Made by a program: the position numbers and the translations under genes. Source: Streptomyces sp. JJ36 (GTDB taxonomy: Bacteria; Actinomycetota; Actinomycetes; Streptomycetales; Streptomycetaceae). Taken from it: a DNA stretch of 64,000 nt. Location of the stretch: assembly GCF_021696945.1 (NCBI RefSeq), contig NZ_JACYHE010000012.1:1-64000 (forward strand), written 5' to 3'. Each line of letters opens with the position of its first letter. The stretch's first letter is position 1. This document shows, in pieces, positions 1 to 7,947 of the stretch. The notes under the pieces are model-generated. The model was given only the letters and a program-made list of their open reading frames with translations. It did not search any database and was not told the origin of the DNA.

Positions 1-751
1 CCGCCGCGGCGTCCGGGGCGGGCAGCCCGGCGCGCAGACCGGCCAGCGCCCGGCGCACCGCCGTACCGAGGGTGCGGCCCCGGGCCGTGGCGGGCAGCCG
101 GGCGAGGCCCACCGGGGGCCCGCCGGGCAGCAGCGTCACACCGAGGTCGGTGAGGACGACGACGGAGTCGGCGTGCCCGTCGGCGAGCATCTCCGCCGGG
201 CTGACCACCACGGTGTCGTGCGGGTCGTGCGCGGTGTCCCGCCAGGTCTCGTCGCTCACGACCAGCAGTCCCTCGTCCGTCGCGGCCTCGCAGACCTCGT
301 GCAGCAGCTCCGGGGGCGGTGCCGTGCCGGTCGGGTCGTCGGCGACGGAGAGCAGCAGCACGCCGGGCGTGTCACCGCCGGACCGGGCGCGCCGGACGGC
401 CTCCAGCAGGGCGACGGGATCGGGCACCCCGCCGCACTCGGCGGGTACCGCCACGGGGTGCAGCGGGCGGCCGAGGAGCCGCGCCTGGGGCGGGTACCAG
501 GCGGCGCAGGGCCGGGGCAGCAGCACGCCGGAGCCCGGGCCGCCGGTGGCGGCGAGCAGGGCGAGCAGCAGCAGCGGTGCTCCGGGGGCCGCAACGATCT
601 GCCCGGGCCGGGTGTGCAGGCCCCGCCGGTGCCAGTAGCCGGCCGCGGCGGCGGGCAGGGCGGTCGCGCCACGCGCCTCGGGCGCCGGGCTCCGGGCGCG
701 TGGCGGCCCGCCGCCACCCGCGGCGCCCCCGCTGGTCGCGCCCGCAGCCAT
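1..751 (-). CDS. aminotransferase class I/II-fold protein, C-terminus cut by window edge, catalytic Lys not seen
   Basis: The first 250 residues of a fold-type I PLP-enzyme-like protein are visible; the C-terminus lies left of the window. The ATG at 751-749 is preceded by a strong GGGAGGTG ribosome site. Family landmarks: GYWHRRGL near residues 39-45, an NPTG-like box written as DDPTG (138-142), and DETWRD (167-172) where active enzymes have DE-x-Y. The Schiff-base lysine usually sits about 30-40 residues further on, just before the PG motif (here LPGG, 208-211), but the sequence there is LTDLGVTLLPGG, and I find no lysine in all 250 residues. This is known chemistry for active members, so the protein is probably non-catalytic or uses PLP differently; that is inference. 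It could be the effector domain of a MocR-like protein, but no helix-turn-helix precedes it. Confidence 0.75.
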   Translation of the reverse strand, partial: MAAGATSGGAAGGGGPPRARSPAPEARGATALPAAAAGYWHRRGLHTRPGQIVAAPGAPLLLLALLAATGGPGSGVLLPRPCAAWYPPQARLLGRPLHPVAVPAECGGVPDPVALLEAVRRARSGGDTPGVLLLSVADDPTGTAPPPELLHEVCEAATDEGLLVVSDETWRDTAHDPHDTVVVSPAEMLADGHADSVVVLTDLGVTLLPGGPPVGLARLPATARGRTLGTAVRRALAGLRAGLPAPDAAA

Positions 752-1003
752 GCCCGCCACCTCCCTGGCGTCCGCCGTGCGCACCGGGTCCCCCGGCACG
801 GCGGTCGGCACTCCCCGCGCCGGCGATCCGCGTTCCGCCGCACGCGACGGGTCTGCCGACCCGCCGGGACGTCCCGTGCGGCCTGACGGCCCGGGACGCC
901 CGCGGCCTGACGGCCCGGGCCCGCCGCTCCACCGGGCCGCCGGCCCGGGCCCGCGGAGATGCCGGCCCGGGCTCCACCGTCCCGCCCGGCCCGGGCTCAG
1001 GGC

Positions 1004-1765
1004 TCAGGAAGACCGCCCGAGGGTGCGGATCTGCTCCTCCAGCCCCCGGCCCCGGCTCCGTACCAGCCCCTCGGCCAGCGTGTGCAGCTTCCGGTTGGAC
1101 CGCTGCGACATGCGGCGCAGCAGCGCGAACGCCTCCGCGGCGTCACAGCCGAGGACGTGCATGACGATGCCGCACGCCTGGTCGATGACCGGGCGGGACT
1201 GGAGCGCGGTGTCGAGCTGCTCGGCCTCGGCGAGGGCGTCCCGGTAGCGCCGGTCCCGGACCAGGACGGCGACGGCGAGGTCCGCGAGCACCGCCGTGCT
1301 GCCGTGCACCACGTCCGGCAGCCGGTAGGGCCGGAAGAAGCAGACCGTGACGGTCACCGCCAGGCTGCCGTAGTGGTGCGGCACGGTGGCCGTCGCCCGT
1401 ACGCCCGCATCCAGGGCGGCGGCGCGGTAGCCGGGCCAGCGCTCGTCGTGCAGCAGGTCGGCGGAGCCGGCGGGCCGGTCGGTCGCCAGGGCGTCGAGCA
1501 CCGGGCCCTCGCCCTCGTCGCGCTGGACGGTCAGCAGGGCCGCGAGGTCCGGGTGGGTCACAGCCATGGCCGCGTCGGGGCCCGCGAGCCCGGCGACGGG
1601 TTCGGTGGGGTCGGAGGCGGTCGCGGCGGCCGCGCCGCACACCGGGGTGCAGCAGACGGCCTGCTCGGCCAGGCGGGCGAGGCTGCGGCCGGCTGAGGCG
1701 CCGACCGGCCCCTCGGGGCTCTCGGGGGACGGGTCCGGGGCGGGGGGCGGGGTGCGGGAACTCAC
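1004..1765 (-). CDS. GAF-ANTAR domain protein, putative RNA-binding antiterminator
   Basis: This 253-residue protein has a GAF-like sensor region (about 25-165) followed by an ANTAR domain (about 180-240; landmarks ALQSRPVIDQACGIVMH and AFALLRRMSQRSN). ANTAR domains bind paired RNA hairpins and relieve transcription termination; no such hairpin pair was identified here. I chose the GTG at 1765 because it begins the continuous GAF-like sequence and leaves a 102-nt divergent spacer to the PAS-GAF gene at 1868; there is no clear Shine-Dalgarno site, so a downstream ATG (MAVTHP) remains possible. The longer open frame reaching upstream to 3004 runs antisense through the PAS-GAF gene and is not real. 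The neighbourhood (PAS-GAF sensor, SigB/F-type sigma factor) suggests a stress or redox signalling cluster. Confidence 0.85.
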   Translation of the reverse strand: MSSRTPPPAPDPSPESPEGPVGASAGRSLARLAEQAVCCTPVCGAAAATASDPTEPVAGLAGPDAAMAVTHPDLAALLTVQRDEGEGPVLDALATDRPAGSADLLHDERWPGYRAAALDAGVRATATVPHHYGSLAVTVTVCFFRPYRLPDVVHGSTAVLADLAVAVLVRDRRYRDALAEAEQLDTALQSRPVIDQACGIVMHVLGCDAAEAFALLRRMSQRSNRKLHTLAEGLVRSRGRGLEEQIRTLGRSS

Positions 1766-1867
1766 AGGGCACGGCTGCCCGGCATCCGGTGCGGAAAACC
1801 GCCGCGAACGGCGCGAACCGCCCGTGCGGGCGCCCGGGCGGGCCGCCGACCGGCTACGTTGGGCTCC

Positions 1868-3034
1868 ATGAGCGGGCTGGAGGACTTCGGGGCGGAGCTG
1901 GCGGACTTCCGTCGCCGGGTGGAGGAGCTGCGGGCGGCGCGGGCGCTCCCCGAGCCGGAGCGGCTGCCCGCGCTGGACGCGGCGCTCTTCGAGCTCCAGC
2001 ACGCGGTGGACGTGCTCTGGCCGCGCTACGAGCAGCTCGCCGCCGGCCGGCGCGGCGGCACCGGGGAGGACGGGAACGAGCTCCAGTTGCTGCGCGCGCT
2101 CTTCCAGCGGCTGCCGGTGGCGGTGGCGCTGCTCGACCGGGACGCGGTGGTGCGCAGGCTCAACGTGGCGGCGACGGAGCTCTTCGGCCTCCGCTTGGGC
2201 TATGCCACCGGACGGTCGCTCACCGGGTCGCTGGCGCACGAGGCCCGGGCGCCCTTCCGCAGCCAGGTCGCGGCGGTGGCCCGTGGTGAGGGGGCACGCA
2301 GCATGCGGGTGCGGCTGCTGCGCCCGCCGGTCCCGGAGGACCGGACCAGCGGCGAGCTGCGGGTGACGCTGTCCGCGCTGCGGCCGCCGCGGGAGCCGGG
2401 CACCGGGGCACTGGCGCTCTTCCAGCGGGTGACCGGGAGCGCCGCCGCGTCGGCGGCCGAGCCGGAGCCTACGGACCCGCGGCCGGACCTGCGGGGGCTG
2501 ACCCGGCACACCGTGCTGCTGGATCTGCTCGACGACCTGGCGGCCGCGTTGCTGGCGGCGCCGGCCGCGCACGACGTGGTGGCCGCCCGCGCGGCCGGTG
2601 TGCTCCAGGAGCGGTTCGCGGACTGGGTGGCGGTGGACCTGACGGGGGCCGGCGGGAAGCTCCGCCGGGCGGCGCTGCTGGCGCCGGAGGGCGCGGAACG
2701 GGAGCTCATGGCCACCCAGGACCCGGCCGACTGCCCGGTCGTGGTCTCCACCGTGCGGGACGGGACGCACACCCTGCGCTCCCGCCCGGACGACCCGGAG
2801 GTGCTGGGCCACGACGAGACGGGGGCCCCGCTGGTGGTACGGGCCGAGGTGACCTCGCTGCTGTGTGTGCCACTGACCGCGGCGGATCCCGCAGATGCCG
2901 GGGAGGCGGAGCCCCCGCTCGGGGCGCTCACCCTGCTGCGTACGGGCGGGAGCCGGCCGTTCGAGCTGGCAGAGGCGGCGGTGGCGGACCGGATGGCCCG
3001 CCACCTGGCCCTGGCGCTAGGCCGCTGCGGCTGA
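1868..3034 (+). CDS. PAS-GAF domain sensor-like protein
   Basis: This 388-residue soluble protein has an N-terminal coiled segment (about 1-55, rich in Glu/Arg/Leu), a PAS domain (about 75-190; LLDRDAVVRRLNVAATELFG) and a GAF-like C-terminal domain (about 220-385). It has no kinase, phosphatase or DNA-binding domain, so it is a stand-alone sensor or partner protein. The ATG at 1868 is preferred over the in-frame TTG at 1859: TACGTT ends 7 nt before it, the leaderless arrangement common in Streptomyces. It is divergent from the ANTAR gene, and its last 18 nt overlap the 3' end of the oppositely oriented sigma factor gene. That convergent overlap would give complementary mRNA ends. The ligand is not evident. 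Confidence 0.85.
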   Translation: MSGLEDFGAELADFRRRVEELRAARALPEPERLPALDAALFELQHAVDVLWPRYEQLAAGRRGGTGEDGNELQLLRALFQRLPVAVALLDRDAVVRRLNVAATELFGLRLGYATGRSLTGSLAHEARAPFRSQVAAVARGEGARSMRVRLLRPPVPEDRTSGELRVTLSALRPPREPGTGALALFQRVTGSAAASAAEPEPTDPRPDLRGLTRHTVLLDLLDDLAAALLAAPAAHDVVAARAAGVLQERFADWVAVDLTGAGGKLRRAALLAPEGAERELMATQDPADCPVVVSTVRDGTHTLRSRPDDPEVLGHDETGAPLVVRAEVTSLLCVPLTAADPADAGEAEPPLGALTLLRTGGSRPFELAEAAVADRMARHLALALGRCG

Positions 3035-3922
3035 CCGTCGGGTGGGCGCTGCGGAGGCGTGCGCTGCGGGAGCGGTGCGCGCCGGCTCCGCGGAGTCGGT
3101 GTGCGGCTGTGCCGTGGTGCTCCGCCGCTCGGCGTCGACCTGCTCGTGGATGCGGTCGCAGGTCCGGCTGATCAGCCGGGAGACGTGCATCTGCGATATG
3201 CCGAGCTGCTGGGCGATGCGGCTCTGTGTCATGTCCTGGAAGAACCGCAGGTAGAGAATGCGCCGTTCGCGCTCCGGGAGCCGCCGGAGGGCGGGCTTGA
3301 CCGCCTCCCGGTAGAGCACCTGGTCGAAGCCGGGCTCCGGCCCGCCCAGGGTGTCGACGAGGGCGTACCCGTCGTGGGCGCCGGGCAGCTCGGCGTCGAG
3401 CGAGAGGGTGCTGTAGCTCTCCAGGGCCTCCAGGCCCACCAGCACGTCCTCCTCGGTGAGTCCGCTGTGCTCGGCGAGCTGGGCGACCGTGGGACTGCGC
3501 CCGTCGAGGTTGACGCTCAGCTCGCGGGTGCTGTTCCGGACCCGGTTGCGGAGCTCCTGCACCCGCCGCGGGACGTGGAGGTCCCACATGTGGTCGCGGA
3601 AGTGCCGCTTGAGCTCGCCGACGATGGTCGGGACGGCGAAGCTCTCGAAGGCGCTGCCGCGGGCGGGGTCGTAGCGGGAGACCGCCTTGAAGAGCCCGAG
3701 AGCTGCCACCTGCTGCAGATCCTCGAGCGCCTCGCCGCGGTTGCGGAACCGTCCCGCAAGCCGGTGCGCCATCGGGATCCACTCGCGGACCACCTCCTGC
3801 CGGAGCTGGTCCTTCTCCGGTCCGTCGGGCATCCGGGCGAGCCGCTGAAAGGCCTCCGTGGTGTCGGGGGCGTCGTCATGAGGGTGGCGTGTGCGCTCGG
3901 CACGGGTAGTGGTAGCGGTCAT
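3017..3922 (-). CDS. RNA polymerase sigma factor, SigB/SigF subfamily
   Basis: This 301-residue group 3 sigma factor directs RNA polymerase to stress or developmental promoters. Region 2 is clear (EALEDLQQVAALGLFKAVSRYDP; FESFAVPTIVGELKRHFRDHMW), followed by region 3 (VPRRVQELRNRV..LSVNLDGRSPTVAQLAEHSGL) and region 4 with its helix-turn-helix (LPERERRILYLRFFQDMTQSRIAQQLGISQMHVSRLISRT). The ATG at 3922 has a GGGAGAG site 9 nt upstream; the ATG at 3955 is possible but has no ribosome site. A Pro/Ala/Thr-rich tail overlaps the end of the PAS-GAF gene. Such factors are usually held by anti-sigma factors with HATPase folds; none is adjacent, though the phosphatase at 31265-33661 carries such a domain. 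Confidence 0.93.
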   Translation of the reverse strand: MTATTTRAERTRHPHDDAPDTTEAFQRLARMPDGPEKDQLRQEVVREWIPMAHRLAGRFRNRGEALEDLQQVAALGLFKAVSRYDPARGSAFESFAVPTIVGELKRHFRDHMWDLHVPRRVQELRNRVRNSTRELSVNLDGRSPTVAQLAEHSGLTEEDVLVGLEALESYSTLSLDAELPGAHDGYALVDTLGGPEPGFDQVLYREAVKPALRRLPERERRILYLRFFQDMTQSRIAQQLGISQMHVSRLISRTCDRIHEQVDAERRSTTAQPHTDSAEPARTAPAAHASAAPTRRSAAAA

Positions 3923-4282
3923 GGCTTCGAGCTCTCCCTGCTGCACGGTGGTCATCTGTTCGACGGATCACCGCGGGAACAGGCACAGGCGGGGCGCGTG
4001 GGCCGCTCCCGCGGAAGTGCCTTCAGGTCCGAAGCACATTCTTTCGCGTGCCCGTGTGAGGAGTACCCAAACGGGGGATTCGGTACGGATCCGGAAGCAT
4101 CGGCGCCACCGGTGACACACCGGCACCGGCCCCCCACATGGGGCAACCCGGCGCCCACGCTCCGCCCGCCGCCGCGCACCCTCCGCAGCTCCGGGGCGCC
4201 ACCGTCCGCCCCCTCCACGGCAGCCGCGCACACACCGGCGCGGCCGCCGCCCCGGGGGAGCCGACGCCCGTCGCGGCCGTCG
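3923..4282. other. intergenic region upstream of the sigma factor gene
   Basis: A 360-nt stretch between two minus-strand genes; no convincing ORF. It holds the promoter of the sigma factor gene. On the minus strand GGGTAC occurs at 4063-4068, like the -10 box of SigB/F-type promoters (GnnT-N14-16-GGGTAY is the published consensus), but no matching GnnT -35 lies at the right distance; instead GTTT directly abuts it. The proximal part (4140-4280) is featureless proline-codon-like GC-rich sequence and should contain the end of the laccase transcript. Confidence 0.4.
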
Positions 4283-5227
4283 TCAGTGTCCGCCTCCTCC
4301 CCCGGGCAGCTCGCCGTTCTCGTCCGTGACCTTGAAGAGCCCGGCCATGCCCATGTCCGCGTGGCTCTGGACATGGCAGTGGTACATCCATCTCCCCGGC
4401 CCGACGTGTTCGCCGGCGACCACCTGGAAGCCGAAGGAGTCCCCCGGACCGCAGGTCTTGTTGTCGATGAGCGGGGTGGCGTCGTCCGGCCCGGCGGGCA
4501 TGCCGGTCCGGTTGTCGACCCAGCGGTGCCCGTGCAGGTGGAACGTGTGGAAGAACTCGCCGTGCGTGATCATGACAATCTCACAGCGGTCGCCGATCCG
4601 CGCGGTGAAGTCCGGGGCCTCGTCCCCCGGCCGACCGGTCCGGTTGTTGATCGTCATGTCGTTGAAGACGATCGTGAACTGCCGGTCCGGCAGGACGTCC
4701 CCCCGCCGCCGTACGACCAGGCCGCCGTAGAGACCGTTGCGGATGCCGCCGGTGCCGTGCGAGGTGCCGACGGCGTGGTCGTGGTAGTGCCAGTAGCCTG
4801 CGCTGCCGGCCATGAGGGTGCCGTCCCTGCGCTTGCCGGGCGCGTGCGCCTTCCAGGTGTGGAGCCGGGTGCGCCCCGGCGGGACGACACTGCCGGTGAG
4901 GGCCGTGCCGTCACTGTCGATCGCGTAGTCGACCCCGTGCACATGCAGACTGGCGGCCACGTCCAGCATGTTGACCACCTCGATGTGCAGGGTCTCCCCC
5001 TCGTACATCTCCAGCAGCGGCCCCGGCACGGTCGCCTTGCCGGGCTCCAGCCCGTACCCCATCCGCCCGTCCGGCAGCGCCTCCATGTACAGGGTGAGCA
5101 ACCGCGGCTCGGCGGCCGGTGCCCCCGGGGCGGGGCCCGCCGCGGCCTGCGACGTCAGCGCGGGGGTGAAGGCGGCAGCGGCGGCACCGGTGGTGAATGC
5201 CCGTCGGGAGAAGCGTGCTGGCGACAT
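4283..5227 (-). CDS. small two-domain laccase (multicopper oxidase), Tat-exported
   Basis: This 314-residue protein oxidises phenolic or metal substrates (or small redox proteins) with reduction of O2 to water. A twin-arginine signal is visible ([14 protein letters not shown], residues 7-20). All four copper-binding clusters of the SLAC family are present: HVH 95-97, HYHDH 147-151, HLHGH 230-234 and HCHVQSH 283-289, with a Met-rich tail (ADMGM) for the type 1 site. Size fits two-domain homotrimeric laccases such as Streptomyces SLAC/EpoA. I chose ATG 5227, which has AAGGA 8 nt upstream, over an upstream GTG at 5263 that would bury the Tat signal. It is divergent from the ThuA/dehydrogenase gene across a 188-nt spacer, suggesting co-regulation. 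Confidence 0.95.
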   Translation of the reverse strand: MSPARFSRRAFTTGAAAAAFTPALTSQAAAGPAPGAPAAEPRLLTLYMEALPDGRMGYGLEPGKATVPGPLLEMYEGETLHIEVVNMLDVAASLHVHGVDYAIDSDGTALTGSVVPPGRTRLHTWKAHAPGKRRDGTLMAGSAGYWHYHDHAVGTSHGTGGIRNGLYGGLVVRRRGDVLPDRQFTIVFNDMTINNRTGRPGDEAPDFTARIGDRCEIVMITHGEFFHTFHLHGHRWVDNRTGMPAGPDDATPLIDNKTCGPGDSFGFQVVAGEHVGPGRWMYHCHVQSHADMGMAGLFKVTDENGELPGGGGGH

Positions 5228-5415
5228 GGGGATGTCCTTCCTCGGCGCTCGGTCCTCGTGCACGGGACTGACGGCGCCTCATGCTAGGAACACCGGCCGA
5301 GTTTGCCCACCCTCTGGACAAAGTCCGGTTTTCTCCGGTCATAGCCATTGGCGAGTCGGCGAAAGTCGTTTAGCTTCCTGGGGCGTTGCTGTCACCTACG
5401 AGAGGTGTACGAAGA

Positions 5416-7854
5416 ATGCGACGCCGCACACCCGCCCTGGCCCTCGTCGCCGCGCTCACCGCCTCCCTGCTCACCGGGACGGCCGCGGCGGCCGGGGACG
5501 CCGGGAACCACACCGCCGCGGGACCGCCGGCGGCCGGCGACCCCATGCCGGGCGGCGCCGACGCCCGGGTCCTGGTCTTCCACTCCCCCGACGCGCCCGC
5601 CGAGGTCACCGAGGCCGGCGTCCGGGCGGTCCGGCGGATCGGCAGGAACGGCCCCGAGCAGGAACGCTTCCGCACCCGCGTCAGCGACAACCCCCGGGTC
5701 TTCACCGCCGACCGCCTCCGCCGCTTCAACGCCGTGGTCTTCCTCTCCGCTGCGGGCGACCTGCTCGACGACGCCCAGGAGTCGGCGTTCCGGGAGTACA
5801 TCCGCTCCGGCGGCGGCTTCGTCGGCGTGCACGACGCGGCCCGCGCCGAGCCGGAGTCCTCCTGGTTCACCGGGCTGCTCGGCGCCCGCCCCGCCACGGG
5901 TGGCCCCACCGCTCCCCAGCGGGCGGTGGTCGAGGTGGGCGACCGGGTGCACCCGGCCACCCGGGGCGTCCCGGTGGAGTGGGCCCGCAACGACGTCTGG
6001 TTCAACTGGCAGCAGAACCCGAGCGGTTCGGTGCACACGGTGGCCCGGGTGCGGGAGCGCTCGTACGACCCGGGCGAGGGCGCGCACGGCTGGGACCACC
6101 CCGTCTCCTGGTGCCGCGACTACGACGGCGGGCGTTCCTTCTACACCGGTATGGGCGGGACCGTGACCGGCTACGACGGGGCGAACTTCCGCAAGCACCT
6201 GCGCGGCGCGGTGCTCTGGGCGGCCCGGCTGGCCCGGGCCGGCTGCCAGGCGACCATCACCGGAAACTACGAGGCCACCCGGCTGACCGCGCCCAACCAG
6301 CCGGACGAACTGGACCAGATCGGCGAACCGCACGGCCTGGACATCGCCGGCGACGGGCGGGTGTTCTCCATCGGGCGCGGCGGCGGGATGCCCGGCTCCC
6401 CGGTCGTCACCGACTGGGACGACCCGCGGATCGGGCTCGGCGAGGGCACCCTGCACGTGTGGGACCCGGACACCGGGGAGGTCACCCGCGCCGGGACGCT
6501 GGAGGTCTTCGGCGACAAGGGCGGCGGCGGCGAACTGGTGAAGAACGAGGAGGGCCTGCTCGGTATCGCCCTCGACCCGGACTTCCTGCGCAACGGCTGG
6601 ATCTACCTGCACTGGACCCCGCACGCGGAGATCGACCGCACCACGCACATGGCGGAGCGCCGTGTCTCCCGCTTCACCCTGGACCTGCGCACCAGCACCC
6701 TGGACCTCTCCTCCGAGCGGACCCTGCTGTCCTGGCCGGTGCAGATCCACAGTTGCTGCCACGCCGGCGGCGGCATGGACTTCGACTCCGAGGGCAACCT
6801 CTACATCGCCACCGGCGACAACAACTCCTCGCGGTTCAGCGACGGTTACTCCGGCAACAACCCGCAGCCCGACTTCGGCGGCGTCTCCTTCGCCGACGCC
6901 CGCCGCACCGCCGGCAACACCAACAACCTCAACGGCAAGATCCTGCGCATCCACCCCGAGGACGACGGCGGCTACACGATCCCCGAGGGCAACCTCTTCA
7001 CCGGCGAGGAGGGCGGCGGCGGCAAGACCCGCCCGGAGATCTACGTGATGGGGGTACGGAACCCCGCCCGGATCTTCGTGGACGAGGAGACCGACATCCT
7101 CTACGCCGGCTGGGTCGGCCCCGACGCCCCCGAGCCCAGCCCCACCTGGGGCCCCGCCAAGTACGACACCTTCGCCGCCATCACCTCCGCCGGCAACCAG
7201 GGCTGGCCGTACTGCATGGGGGACAAGCAGCCCTACCGGGACCGGAACCTCCCCGACCCGTCGCAGCCGCTGGACTGGTACGACTGCGACAACCTGAAGA
7301 ACGAGTCCCCCCACAACGACGGCCTGGTGAACATCCCGCCGGCCCGCGCCAACAACATCTGGTACGCACCGCAGGGCGGCGCCCCGGTCTTCCCGCGGGA
7401 CGAGACCGGCGTCCCCAGCTACCGCCTCGCGGACCAGCAACTGCGCCTGCCCTGGCTGAAGGGCGGCGGCCAGGCCGCCATGACCGGGCCGGTCTACCGC
7501 TACGACGAGCAGAGCAACAGCGGGACCAAGTGGCCGGAGTACTGGGACGGCAAGTGGTTCGTGGGGGACTTCTACGACGGCGACCAGCCGCGGCACGCCC
7601 TGGTGATGGACCCCGGCACGGTGGGCCGCGGCGGGCTGCCGGTGCACGCCGAGAGCCTGGACGCCATCGTGCCGGACGGCCAGGGCGGCATCCGCAACCT
7701 GATGGACTGGAAGTTCGGGCCGGACGGCGCGCTCTACGTGCAGGACTACGGTCGTGGCTTCTTCACCGCGCACGAGGACTCCGCGCTCTGGCGCGTGACC
7801 TACCGGGGTGGCCCGCCGACCCCGCTGCCCGGGGACTTCCTGGGAGACCGCTGA
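5416..7854 (+). CDS. secreted ThuA-like / glucose-sorbosone dehydrogenase fusion
   Basis: This 812-residue exported protein begins with a Sec-type signal (MRRRTPALALVAALTASLLTG). Residues about 45-265 form a ThuA-like domain (RVLVFHSPDAP.., FLSAAGDLLDD, GGGFVGVHDAA, FYTGMGG), a family tied to trehalose and keto-sugar metabolism. Residues about 285-810 form a glucose/sorbosone dehydrogenase beta-propeller (PHGLDIAGDGRVFSIGRGG, GLLGIALDPDF, CCHAGGGMDFDSEGNLYIATGDN, NLNGKILRIHPEDDG). Related propellers oxidise sugars using PQQ, but the cofactor here is inferred only. Start: ATG 5416 after GAGAGGTG. It is followed after 93 nt by the cupredoxin/DUF1080 gene and is divergent from a laccase; the three are proposed to act together outside the cell. 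Confidence 0.92.
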   Translation: MRRRTPALALVAALTASLLTGTAAAAGDAGNHTAAGPPAAGDPMPGGADARVLVFHSPDAPAEVTEAGVRAVRRIGRNGPEQERFRTRVSDNPRVFTADRLRRFNAVVFLSAAGDLLDDAQESAFREYIRSGGGFVGVHDAARAEPESSWFTGLLGARPATGGPTAPQRAVVEVGDRVHPATRGVPVEWARNDVWFNWQQNPSGSVHTVARVRERSYDPGEGAHGWDHPVSWCRDYDGGRSFYTGMGGTVTGYDGANFRKHLRGAVLWAARLARAGCQATITGNYEATRLTAPNQPDELDQIGEPHGLDIAGDGRVFSIGRGGGMPGSPVVTDWDDPRIGLGEGTLHVWDPDTGEVTRAGTLEVFGDKGGGGELVKNEEGLLGIALDPDFLRNGWIYLHWTPHAEIDRTTHMAERRVSRFTLDLRTSTLDLSSERTLLSWPVQIHSCCHAGGGMDFDSEGNLYIATGDNNSSRFSDGYSGNNPQPDFGGVSFADARRTAGNTNNLNGKILRIHPEDDGGYTIPEGNLFTGEEGGGGKTRPEIYVMGVRNPARIFVDEETDILYAGWVGPDAPEPSPTWGPAKYDTFAAITSAGNQGWPYCMGDKQPYRDRNLPDPSQPLDWYDCDNLKNESPHNDGLVNIPPARANNIWYAPQGGAPVFPRDETGVPSYRLADQQLRLPWLKGGGQAAMTGPVYRYDEQSNSGTKWPEYWDGKWFVGDFYDGDQPRHALVMDPGTVGRGGLPVHAESLDAIVPDGQGGIRNLMDWKFGPDGALYVQDYGRGFFTAHEDSALWRVTYRGGPPTPLPGDFLGDR

Positions 7855-7947
7855 CGCACCCGCACCCCGTGCCGCCCACCGGCACGGCCGACCGCAGGCG
7901 CCCGGAGAGAAGACGACGGAGAAGCCCGCCTGAGAAGAGGGAACGCG

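Noticed and set aside
1004..3004. 666-residue minus-strand open frame covering the PAS-GAF gene
   Set aside because: Only its last 253 residues show a domain (GAF-ANTAR); the rest is antisense to a well-supported gene.
4063..4068. GGGTAC as a SigB-type promoter of the sigma factor gene
   Set aside because: No GnnT -35 element at 14-16 nt, so autoregulation cannot be claimed from sequence alone; kept only as a remark.
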